A stretch of 64,000 nt of DNA. Origin: CAXBNB01 sp049115735 (lineage in GTDB: Bacteria > Bacteroidota > Bacteroidia > Cytophagales > Cyclobacteriaceae). Shown piece by piece: positions 1 through 9,800 of the stretch (within the stretch, counting starts at the first letter, position 1; each line of letters opens with the position of its first letter). The notes beneath the pieces were generated by a model, which was not told the DNA's origin, searched no databases, and saw nothing but the letters and a program-made list of their open reading frames with translations. The translations under genes and the position numbers were made by a program. The stretch covers positions 372,001 to 436,000 of the forward strand of contig JAGDZP010000005.1 of assembly GCA_049115735.1 (NCBI GenBank), written 5' to 3'.

Positions 1-2
1 GC

Positions 3-623
3 AATTATGATTCTCCATCGATTACACTTCCGATAGGTCAAAATGAAAATACAGGCACTGTAAATATAAACAGCGTTCCTCCTGGCACTTATACATTCTC
101 CGTGCAAAAAGATAGTCCAACTATCGTAAGTGGGGATTTAAGCTACTATAAGAGAGTTGTAACTCCAGTTTACGTCAGGACCAAAGAAGTATATTTCGAG
201 AATTTTGAAATTTATGAACAGCGTCTTCAAAGTTCGACAGCACGCACGGGAAATTATGTTTATGCAGGTGACTTTGATGTTCTTCTGGAAGATAAAATAC
301 CAGGGGATTATACGCTTACTTATTGGTCTAGTCAAAACGGAATTGATTGGCAAAGAAATGAACTTTCTATTACAGTAGATGTAGATAGCATTAGGCACAT
401 AATAAGTGGGGTTTCTTATTTGGATGATGTACGGCTATATCCCTCCGATGCGCAAATGACGAGCTTCACACATGACCCACTTCAAGGTCTTACGAGTCAA
501 ACGGATCCTAATGGCAGAACAACATATTACGAATATGATTCCCAGGGAAGACTAGAACATGTTCGTGATGATGAACGGAATCTACTGAGTAAGAACGAAT
601 ACCACTATAAAGGGCAGCCATAA
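3..623 (+). CDS. YD-repeat (Rhs-like) protein, C-terminal fragment
   Basis: The reading frame is open from base 3 without a stop, so the gene starts before the window and only its last 206 residues are seen. The end carries YD-repeat character (TTYYEYDSQGRLEHVRDD) after the motif SYLDDVRLYPSDAQM, which is typical of the C-terminus of large Bacteroidota DUF6443/YD-repeat proteins. The protein stops soon after the last YD repeat, so it carries no visible toxin-like tip. It is the first of several co-directional genes of the same type and lies 42 bp before the next gene. The family is clear; the function and the full length are not visible. A GTG at 102 is only an internal codon. Confidence 0.8.
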   Translation, partial: NYDSPSITLPIGQNENTGTVNINSVPPGTYTFSVQKDSPTIVSGDLSYYKRVVTPVYVRTKEVYFENFEIYEQRLQSSTARTGNYVYAGDFDVLLEDKIPGDYTLTYWSSQNGIDWQRNELSITVDVDSIRHIISGVSYLDDVRLYPSDAQMTSFTHDPLQGLTSQTDPNGRTTYYEYDSQGRLEHVRDDERNLLSKNEYHYKGQP

Positions 624-665
624 GTTGACCATTACCTCTCACCTTAATAATTAATAATTAGAATC

Positions 666-1139
666 ATGAAAAAATCAATATTTGGTAGAAGGCTTACTCT
701 AGGCGCCTTATGTATCCTTATTTTATCAATAAATTCAGCTATTGCACAGGATAATTCTATTCAAGAAAATAGAGAGTCTCTGATTGGAACCTGGGCATTA
801 GATTATAATAAGAGCATAGATCAAATTGATTCAAGTTCCAAGACTCATTATGATGGTTTAAGTAACGAAAAGAAGAATAGAATAGCTGATTCGTTCACTG
901 GACGCAAAATGATATTTGGCGAAGATGGTACTTATACTTTGCAATTAAATCGGGGAATGGTGGTAAGCGGAACTTGGGAGCTGACAGACGAATTGACCAT
1001 TTTGATAGGCCTGGATGGAAAACAATTTGAGCAGAAGATAATAAGCATTTCTAGTTCCGAAATGCTGCTGAACCTTGGAGGTGACCAATCTAAGAACCGT
1101 TTGTTTCGGAAATGGTATTTAAATAAAGTCAAAAACTAG
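666..1139 (+). CDS. small secreted lipocalin-like protein
   Basis: A 157-residue protein with an N-terminal signal peptide (about residues 1-28, ending SAIAQ). The mature part starts SLIGTWALDYNKS, followed later by GTYTLQLN and SGTWELTDE, a pattern seen in small lipocalin-like beta-barrel proteins of Bacteroidota. It should therefore be exported to the periplasm or surface. It sits between two YD-repeat genes with 42 bp before it and 14 bp after it, so it is probably co-transcribed with them. A role as partner or immunity protein of the flanking YD-repeat proteins is possible but is inference from position only. Confidence 0.65.
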   Translation: MKKSIFGRRLTLGALCILILSINSAIAQDNSIQENRESLIGTWALDYNKSIDQIDSSSKTHYDGLSNEKKNRIADSFTGRKMIFGEDGTYTLQLNRGMVVSGTWELTDELTILIGLDGKQFEQKIISISSSEMLLNLGGDQSKNRLFRKWYLNKVKN

Positions 1140-1153
1140 CAAAACGAATCATC

Positions 1154-4100
1154 ATGATAAAAGATATGAATCTCATAGGTTTTATTGGAAAAAGTTGGTT
1201 AAAAATAGTTTTGACCTCTTTAATCTCACTCAGCCTTCATAACAAAGGTTTTTCTCAAGAGATATCTATTTCTGGGCCTACTTCGGCTAACCAAAATGAT
1301 ACAGATTACTACAATGTATACGACATCTTTGACACCATCACTGACTATTATTGGGATGCTGGGTCGAATCAAATTTTATCTGAAGGAGAGACGAGTGCCA
1401 CAATAAAATGGACACAATCCGGAAATCAATACTTGTACTACGAGGCAAATACTTTTTTTGATTATTATTGGGGTGAAACAGTTGTGAGTGTAGCGTCTTC
1501 AGGGCCATCTAATCCGCCTAACCCTACAATCACGACTTCTGGAGTTTGTTCCAACGGACAGGCAACTTTAACCAGGAGTGGGAGCCCCCCTAGTGGAGTT
1601 ACATGGTATTGGCAGGGAAAAACCAGTAATGGGACATCAACCTCTAAGGGATCTGGGACAACTTTTATCGCAAACGAAGGCTCTGGTAACTATTATATTA
1701 GGGCCAGAAATAGCAGTAATCAATGGAGTAGTGGCTCTGGAGTTGTGAATGTCATCATCACCAACAACCCTCCCACAGATGAAATTTATATAACAGGTGG
1801 CGGGGTTTCTTGTGGATCGGGAAATGCTATGGGTCTAACTATTGCAGATCCTGCTCGGGTGACAGATAATACTGTCTTTAAGCTTAAAAAGAATGGAACA
1901 GAGGTAGCGAATTTTACAAAAACTGTTGATCAGGAGGATTGGAGTTTTAACTATACCGGTACTGCGGGTACATATACTGTTACAGCTGCAAGTTTTGGTT
2001 GTGAGGTTACAATTGACCACTCAACCACAATTACCAATACTCCACCCCCGCCGGCAGACCCTACGCTGGCTGTTGATTTTTCCTACTCTACAGAGGAGAG
2101 CCCTGATAACTTCTGCGTAGGAAACATTAGGCTGCAGTCGCAATCTGGAGTAAAATGGTACAGAGATGGGGGTACATATGTCGGAACAGGGTCTACTTAT
2201 ATCCCCACAGCGTTAGGTGTTCACAGCTACCATGTTACTCAAACCACAACAAATGCTTGTGGTGTACAGCACACTGGCACTAGCGCTTCTAAAACTATTA
2301 CAGTAATTCCTTTTGTAGGGCAAATTCCGACACCCACAGGACCGTCAAATCGATGTATGGGCAGTGGAAGTTCAAATTACTATGCCACTACTTCCAATGC
2401 AAGCAGCTATAGTTGGTCTTTAAGTCCTGCAAGTGCTGGTACTATTATTTCTAATGGAGAAGTAACATGGTCAGCCACTTATTCAGGTATCGCTACAGTA
2501 ACTGCTTACGCACATGGATGCGGGCCCTCAACAAGTGCAAGTAAAAATGTTGATGTTTATGCCTATTTGTCTGCAGGAAGTGTAAATGGAGCCAAGACAA
2601 TATGTTACAACGCATCAGCAGGCACCTTGAGTAATGTAACTAGTCCATCAAATGGAGATGGTAGCTACACTTATCTATGGCAGGTTTCGTCAAACAATTC
2701 AAGTTGGTCAACCGCATCTGGTACCAACAATCAAGCGAATTACTCACCTGGAAATCTGACAAGTACGAGATACTACAGACGAAGGGTGCAATCCTGCACC
2801 CATACATCATACACCGGTAGTGTCAAAATAACCGTTAGAAACCCTTTGAATGCGGGAGCAATAAATGGCTCCAAGACAATATGTTACAATGGGTCAGCAG
2901 GCACATTGGGAAATAGCACTTCACCTTCAAACGGAGATGGCAGCTATACATATTTATGGCAAGTGTCATCGAATAACTCAAGCTGGTCAACAGCAAGTGG
3001 GACAAACAATCAATCAACCTATTCTCCGGGGAATCTGACTTCTACAAAATATTATCGAAGAAGGATTCAATCATGTAATCAAACAGCTTACACAAGTAGT
3101 GTTACAGTTACAGTTAGAAATCCATTGAGTGCAGGAACTATAAATGGGACAAAGACAATATGTTACAATGGGTCAGCAGGCACATTGGGAAATAGCACTT
3201 CACCTTTAAACGGAGATGGCAGCTATACATATTTATGGCAAGTGTCATCGAATAACTCAAGCTGGTCAACAGCAAGTGGGACAAACAACCAAGCTTCCTA
3301 TTCTCCGGGGAATCTGACTTCTACAAAATATTATCGAAGAAGGGTTCAATCATGTAATCAAACAGCTTACGCAAGTAGTGTTACAGTTACAGTTAGAAAT
3401 CCATTGAGTGCAGGAACTATAAATGGAACAAAGACAATATGCTTCAACGGATCAGCAGGTACATTGGGAAATAGCACTTCACCTTTAAACGGAGATGGCA
3501 GCTATACATATTTATGGCAAGTGTCATCGAATAACTCAAGCTGGTCAACAGCAAGTGGGACAAACAACCAAGCTTCCTATTCTCCGGGGAATCTGACTTC
3601 TACAAAATATTATCGAAGAAGGGTTCAATCATGTAATCAAACAGCTTACACAAGTAGTGTTACAGTTACAGTTAGAAATCCATTGAGTGCAGGAACTATA
3701 AATGGAATAAAGACAATATGCTTCAACGGATCAGCAGGTACAATGGGAAATAGCACTTCACCTTCAAACGGAGATGGCAGCTATACTTATTTGTGGCAAG
3801 TGTCATCTAACAATTCAAGTTGGTCAACGGCAAGTGGGACAAACAACCAAGCTTCCTATTCACCGCCCGGAACATTGACTTCAACAAAATACTTCAGGCG
3901 AAGGGTACAATCCTGCAATCAAACTGCTTACACTTCTAGCGTAACCATAACTGTACATGGTGCATTAAGTCCTGGAAGCATTGGAAACCCTCAGACTCTA
4001 TGTTATAATACTGATGCGACATCTATCACCAGCACAGAAGGCGCTTCAGGGGGTGTTTCCAGGATTTATCAATGGGAGAGTTCAACTATTAGTTCGAGTA

Positions 4101-6760
4101 GCGGGTTTTCCAATGCACCTGGCATTTCTGATCAAGACACCTATGACCCAGGCAACTTGACAGAAACAACTTGGTTTCGGCGAATGGTAGTTTCTGGTTC
4201 TAGCTGTGGAACAGCAACTACAAGTGCTGTCGAGGTAACTGTCTTGGAAGACCTTACTGCAGGCAGTATTGGAAATTCTCAGGTTCTATGTTACAATTCC
4301 GATCCGACCGAAATAACGAATATTTCCGATGCGGCAGGAGGTGCTTCAATTACATATCAGTGGGAGCAATCAACGACAAGTTCAAGCATTGGTTTTTCTG
4401 ATATTATTGGTGAAACGGGGAATACCTTTGATCCGGATATTTCAACACAAACAACCTGGTATCGTAGGAAGGCAATTTCAGGATCTGGGTGCGGTACCGT
4501 TTCTACCACTGCTGTACAAATAACAATTGATCCCTTGCCTATTGTCTCTGCCGGCCTTGATATTCAGGTTTTTGAAAGTAACGCTATAACCCTGTCCGGA
4601 GAGTCTCCAACTGGGGGTATATGGTCCGGCTCGGGAGTTACTGGAAATAATTTTGATGGATCAACGGCAGGTGTTGGCATTCACACAATAACATATGACT
4701 TCACCGATGCTAACGGGTGTTTCAATTCTGACGACCGCCTTGTAACCGTAAATTCAAATCCTTTAGTAAGCCTATCTGGTCCGTCCGAAATAGCATTTGG
4801 AGAATCTGTAACCTTAACTGCATCGCCAGGACATAATAGCTACCAATGGAAAAAGGATGAAATTGATGTCGCTGGAGCAACGACAAATACGCATGTCGTT
4901 ACAACTTCAGGTGATTATACAGTTCAGGTCACTACCTCTGACAACTATATTTGGCTTAGCCCTATAACTTCAGTTACCAGAAAGTTGGCAAGTGATGAGA
5001 ACTATGTAATGAAGTGGTCATTTAGAAAGAAGAATATCGATGCAGAAAACATTCCTGAAGATCCACAATGGGTGACTAGACAAACAGATTACTTTGATGG
5101 ATTAGGTAGAGCTGTCCAAACAGTTACATGGAGGGCTTCTCCTGGCCAGTATGACATTGTTCAACCCATCGTCTATGATAATTTTGGTAGGGTAGTACAA
5201 GAATATCTTCCCTTTACTAATAATTCTGAGGGGCTATTTAATGACTTTGTCCCATATACTGATGCTAATTACAGTTTGAGCACCCACTACCTTTTTTACC
5301 AGGGCACCAATGATAACATTGTAGACGATACCAGACCATATAATGACAAGACTTTTGATAATTCTCCCTTGAACCGTGTCATTTATCAGAGTGTAGCCGG
5401 TGAAAATTGGCAAACAAACCAAGTTGAGTTTTCATACTCATCGAACACAATAAGCGAAGTTCTCATTTTTGACTGGGAAGTGCTGTTAACAGGTGCACAA
5501 ACTATGTATGATGCCAATGAATTGTACAAATCTGGAAGTACGGATGAAGATGGTAACCTTATGCTTGAATACAAGAACAAGAAAGGGCAAGTGGTATTAA
5601 AAAAGTTGCAAGTTGATGAAACGAACAACATTTGGGCCAGTACATATTACGTCTATGATGACAGAGACCTGCTAAGAGTTGTTATCCCTCCGGAGGCGAC
5701 AAATAAGCTAAGCATTGATTTTTTTGGAAAGCCAGAAACGGAGCGCCAGGACTTCCTGAACAAATGGGCCTTCCAGTATGATTATGATCCAAGAAAGCGA
5801 ATGACCAGTAAAAAAATTCCAGGAGCAGATGAAGTTTTGATGGTTTACGATCAATGGGACAGGTTGATCCTTTCGCAAGATGGCAATCAACGTTCAGCAT
5901 CAACGGCCGAATGGTCTTTTACAAAATATGATATACTCAATAGGCCTATTCTAACTGGCATTATGTACGACAGTCCGAATATCATGGCTGATATTGGTGC
6001 AATGGTTCGCTTCGAAACTTTTGATTCGACACAATCTTCGACTTTTCAGTATACAAGCAATTCATATCCAACAGATGGATCGGGACTCATAAAAGAATAT
6101 TTATCGATTACTTATTATGATAACTATGATTTTTTATCAGGATCAACACTCAGCGGGACTGCCTATTCCCGTCCGATAGAACTGAACCAGGAGACTGATG
6201 ATTTGATCCGTCCGGAACTGAATACACAGGTTCAAGGCCAAGTAACCGGCACGATTACCAGAGTGATAGGTACCGGTAACCTGCTTGCTTCAATTTCCTA
6301 CTATGATCACAAATACAGGTTAATTCAGATGGTTAGTGAAAATCACTTGGGTGGCGTTGATGTGGTCAGCAATCAGCATAGTTTCATTGGAGAGATTAAA
6401 AAAATAAAATCTGTTCATGACAATGGCACCACACTTACAAATATTTTACTCGAATATGATTACGACCATAGTGGAAGGTTGATGGATGTATTTCATCAAA
6501 TCGATGATGGAGAAAAAATTAATCTTTTCTCGAATGAATATAATGAGTTGGGTCAATTGATTGATAAGAAGCTGCATGTCTCGAACAACGGTGATTTTAA
6601 ACAATCTATTGATTATGAATATAATATCAGGGGATGGCTTAGATCCATAAATAAGTCAGGTCTTTCAGGCTCACTTGAGGTTCCTGAACCATCAGATTTT
6701 TTCAACATGGAACTGATTTATAATACTTCTATTGACGGACTGCCAAATAACCAGCTATGA
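1154..6760 (+). CDS. giant secreted DUF6443/YD-repeat protein with Ig-like repeat array (first half of a split Rhs shell)
   Basis: An 1868-residue protein. Residues 1-35 are a signal peptide. Residues 50-1270 are Cys-containing Ig/PKD-like modules, including a tandem array of 93-residue units (about 472-936) that are nearly identical at DNA level, followed by two diverged units. From about 1276 (NYVMKWSFRKK) the sequence becomes a DUF6443-type and YD-repeat region (DYFDGLGRAVQTV, YDNFGRVVQEYLP, YDYDPRKRMTSK). It ends abruptly at SIDGLPNNQL, where single-chain homologues normally run on into an (Y/F)NGNI..MKW segment. The next gene supplies exactly that segment. The stop overlaps an ATG at 6757 (ATGA). 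Family assignment is firm; the biological target is unknown. Start at 1154 or 1166 (second Met) cannot be separated. Confidence 0.9.
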   Translation: MIKDMNLIGFIGKSWLKIVLTSLISLSLHNKGFSQEISISGPTSANQNDTDYYNVYDIFDTITDYYWDAGSNQILSEGETSATIKWTQSGNQYLYYEANTFFDYYWGETVVSVASSGPSNPPNPTITTSGVCSNGQATLTRSGSPPSGVTWYWQGKTSNGTSTSKGSGTTFIANEGSGNYYIRARNSSNQWSSGSGVVNVIITNNPPTDEIYITGGGVSCGSGNAMGLTIADPARVTDNTVFKLKKNGTEVANFTKTVDQEDWSFNYTGTAGTYTVTAASFGCEVTIDHSTTITNTPPPPADPTLAVDFSYSTEESPDNFCVGNIRLQSQSGVKWYRDGGTYVGTGSTYIPTALGVHSYHVTQTTTNACGVQHTGTSASKTITVIPFVGQIPTPTGPSNRCMGSGSSNYYATTSNASSYSWSLSPASAGTIISNGEVTWSATYSGIATVTAYAHGCGPSTSASKNVDVYAYLSAGSVNGAKTICYNASAGTLSNVTSPSNGDGSYTYLWQVSSNNSSWSTASGTNNQANYSPGNLTSTRYYRRRVQSCTHTSYTGSVKITVRNPLNAGAINGSKTICYNGSAGTLGNSTSPSNGDGSYTYLWQVSSNNSSWSTASGTNNQSTYSPGNLTSTKYYRRRIQSCNQTAYTSSVTVTVRNPLSAGTINGTKTICYNGSAGTLGNSTSPLNGDGSYTYLWQVSSNNSSWSTASGTNNQASYSPGNLTSTKYYRRRVQSCNQTAYASSVTVTVRNPLSAGTINGTKTICFNGSAGTLGNSTSPLNGDGSYTYLWQVSSNNSSWSTASGTNNQASYSPGNLTSTKYYRRRVQSCNQTAYTSSVTVTVRNPLSAGTINGIKTICFNGSAGTMGNSTSPSNGDGSYTYLWQVSSNNSSWSTASGTNNQASYSPPGTLTSTKYFRRRVQSCNQTAYTSSVTITVHGALSPGSIGNPQTLCYNTDATSITSTEGASGGVSRIYQWESSTISSSSGFSNAPGISDQDTYDPGNLTETTWFRRMVVSGSSCGTATTSAVEVTVLEDLTAGSIGNSQVLCYNSDPTEITNISDAAGGASITYQWEQSTTSSSIGFSDIIGETGNTFDPDISTQTTWYRRKAISGSGCGTVSTTAVQITIDPLPIVSAGLDIQVFESNAITLSGESPTGGIWSGSGVTGNNFDGSTAGVGIHTITYDFTDANGCFNSDDRLVTVNSNPLVSLSGPSEIAFGESVTLTASPGHNSYQWKKDEIDVAGATTNTHVVTTSGDYTVQVTTSDNYIWLSPITSVTRKLASDENYVMKWSFRKKNIDAENIPEDPQWVTRQTDYFDGLGRAVQTVTWRASPGQYDIVQPIVYDNFGRVVQEYLPFTNNSEGLFNDFVPYTDANYSLSTHYLFYQGTNDNIVDDTRPYNDKTFDNSPLNRVIYQSVAGENWQTNQVEFSYSSNTISEVLIFDWEVLLTGAQTMYDANELYKSGSTDEDGNLMLEYKNKKGQVVLKKLQVDETNNIWASTYYVYDDRDLLRVVIPPEATNKLSIDFFGKPETERQDFLNKWAFQYDYDPRKRMTSKKIPGADEVLMVYDQWDRLILSQDGNQRSASTAEWSFTKYDILNRPILTGIMYDSPNIMADIGAMVRFETFDSTQSSTFQYTSNSYPTDGSGLIKEYLSITYYDNYDFLSGSTLSGTAYSRPIELNQETDDLIRPELNTQVQGQVTGTITRVIGTGNLLASISYYDHKYRLIQMVSENHLGGVDVVSNQHSFIGEIKKIKSVHDNGTTLTNILLEYDYDHSGRLMDVFHQIDDGEKINLFSNEYNELGQLIDKKLHVSNNGDFKQSIDYEYNIRGWLRSINKSGLSGSLEVPEPSDFFNMELIYNTSIDGLPNNQL
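2567..3964 (+). repeat. tandem 279-bp coding repeat, five units
   Basis: Five in-frame units begin near 2567, 2846, 3125, 3404 and 3683. The spacing of the marker ccattgagtgcaggaac (3122, 3401, 3680) is exactly 279 bp. Units 3 and 4 differ at only a few bases, and units 1 and 2 are more diverged. Each unit encodes one 93-residue Ig-like module containing the marker GDGSYTYLWQVSSNNSSW. The low divergence points to recent expansion or gene conversion. Confidence 0.95.
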
Positions 6761-6813
6761 GAACTATAAGAAGAATATTGAATAACAAATTATCAGATGC
6801 TCATTCCATCATA

Positions 6814-9800
6814 ATGAAGAAAGCTATATTTAAAATATTCGGAATTATTGTGTTGATACTTACCAATTCAACTTTGCATGCGCAAACAAATTATGCATTG
6901 AATAAACCCGTTTCGGTCAGCTCGATTCGAAGTGCCAATAAGTCAGGAGACAATGCAGTGGATGGAACCTCGTCAAAATGGGTTTCTGGTACTGGTAAAC
7001 CCCAATGGCTTGAAATCGATCTTCAGGATGATATCGTCGTGAATGAAGTGAATATTGATTTTTACAATTCTATTGGTGAGGTTTTCAAAATACAATACTG
7101 GGATGGTGGCTGGCAGGACCTTCTTAATATTACTAATGGAACGCAACAGATTTTCAATGCAACATTTGCTGGTCAACTAACAAATAAGGTACGAATTGAA
7201 TTTACTGAGACATCAAAAGGCAGATGCAAGATTCAGGAATTTGAAATTTATGGATATATACCGCCAGATGCGCCATCATCTCCTAGCGTTTCATCAAACG
7301 TCTGTGGACCCAAGACAGTAACAAGGGCCACTCCTCCAGCAGGTGAAACCTGGTACTGGCAAACATCATCAGGTGGTACATCTGAGTTAGATTCAAATTT
7401 GAATTATGTTGTGAGCAATGAAGGCAACAACAATATTTATCTTAGATCTAAAAATAATAGCAATGGGAGTTGGGGCCCTAGCACATTAACTGTTGTGACC
7501 ATTCTACCTGCACTATCCGCAGGAACCCTCAATTCTGACCAGACAATATGCTATAATGATGACCCTGTAATAATTAGCGGTACGTCAGCTAGTGGAGGAG
7601 ATGGCAGTTACACATATCAATGGAAGAGTCGAACTCCAGGCGGTTTATGGTCGGACGCTCCAGGAGTGAGTACCAATGTGAGTTATGATCCACCAGCCTT
7701 GATCACTACTATGGAGTACAAGCGGGAAGTTAGCTCATGTTCTACTACAGAGGAGAGCAATGTAGTAACCATAACAGTGCATCCTGCTTTAGTCGTAGGA
7801 AGCATTAGCGGAGCTCAGACAATATGTAACAATGCAGATCCTACAACGATCACCGGTATAGCAGCCAGCGGGGGCGATGATAGTTACGCTTACCAATGGA
7901 AGAGCCGAACACCAGGCGGCTCATGGTCGGATGCGATTGGTACGAGTACCAATGCGAGTTATGATCCACCAGCCTTGACTACCACGATGGAATATAAACG
8001 AGAAGATACCTCCTGTTCATCTACATTGGAAACGAATGTCATAACGATTACCGTACTTCCTGAGTTGGTTGGTGGAAGTATCAGTTCTGATCAGACCTTG
8101 TGCTATAATGGTGACGCGGGGATCCTTAGCGGAGCATCGGCCAGCGGGGGAGATGGTAGCTATGTCTACCAATGGAAGAGCCGAACACCAGGTGGCTCAT
8201 GGTCGGATGCTCCAGGTGTGAGTACCAATGCGAGCTATGACCCACCAGCCTTGACTACAACGATGGAATATAAACGTGAGGTTAATTCCTGTTCGGCCAC
8301 AGCGGAGAGTAACGTTGTTACGATAACAATACATCATTTGCTAGCAGCAGGCACTATATCGAGTGTTCCCACGGTATGTTATAACGGTATCCCATCTTCA
8401 TTGACAGAAAGTACATCAGCTAGTGGAGGAGATGGCAGTTACACATATCAATGGAAGAGTCGAACTCCAGGCGGTTCATGGTCGGACGCTCCAGGAGTGA
8501 GTACCAATGTGAGTTATGACCCACCAGCCTTGATCACTACTATGGAGTACAAGCGAGAAGTCAGCTCATGTAGCAACACTCAAGAAAGCAATGTAGTGAC
8601 AGTAGTAGTCAATCCCGCATTAAACGCAGGAAGTATTGGTGGAACTCAATCCGTATGTGAAAGTGAAGACCCAACAGTTTTGAATAGTCTAGCGGACGCC
8701 ATTGGAGGAAATGGAATTTATTCCTATCAATGGCAAAAGAGTATTTCTCCGGGTGTTTGGGTGGATATTGTAGGAGCTAACCAGGCAACATACGATCCCG
8801 GTATCTTACCCACCTCTACCGATTTTAGAAGACGAGTAAATTCTTGTGATAGCCAGTTGTTGTATAGCAATGAGATTCAGATTACTGTTTTTGCAGAACC
8901 AGCCACGCCTGCTGTTCTTAATGCATCATACAGTTACCTGGGTGCTTCCGTTCAGCTAGACACGAATCCCGCTGGCGAAACCCGTTATTGGCAAAGCAAT
9001 GCTTTGGGAACCAGCGAGTCGGATGAATCCGGATCTTTCCTGATTGATGCACCTGGTACATATTATGTAAGATCAAAAAATACAAATGGATGTTGGAGTG
9101 TAGGAGCAGGATCCTTCATCATGATTGCTGCAGAACCCACAAACCTAACAGCCAATGCGGTATCCAATGAAGCTATCCTTATAAGCTGGGCAGCAGTCAC
9201 CGGCAATGAAAGTGCCTTTGTTATCAGTAGGTCAGCATCTATGGGTGGATCTTATGTTCAGGTTCATAGTGCTGGCGGACAAGATACCCAATACCTGGAT
9301 GAAAACTTGTCTATAGGAACAAAGTACTATTATAGAATTCAAGCTCAAGAATCAGGACAGGTATCTTCAGCATTGGTGGTTAAGGACGAAACTACCCTTA
9401 ATGTATTTAACGGTGATGAGACCATAGAGCACACCCCTACTTTCAATGGCAATATATCTGGAATGAGGTGGAAGGGTGCCAGCGACAATGAGGAAAAAGT
9501 ATTTACCTATAGCTATGATGGACTAAATCGACTAAAATCTGCACAATATGCCGCTATGGTAGCTGGTAGTTATGCTAAAAACAAAGGTCATTTTTCAGTC
9601 CCTGACATCAGCTATGATCTAAATGGAAACATTACTAATGTCACCCGTCAGGGTCTCAATGCCGCCAACAATGCAGATATTATTGATGAGCTCACATATG
9701 ACTATGGTATAGGGGGTAGCAATCAACTCAAAAAAGTAGATGACCTGAGAGGGCCTACAGGCTTCAAAGATGGGACTAACCAGACAGAAGAATATTTCTA

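Noticed and set aside
138..398. Minus-strand open frame of 86 codons across the YD-repeat fragment
   Set aside because: It lies wholly within a real plus-strand gene, has no signal, domain or promoter, and its composition is that of a reversed frame.
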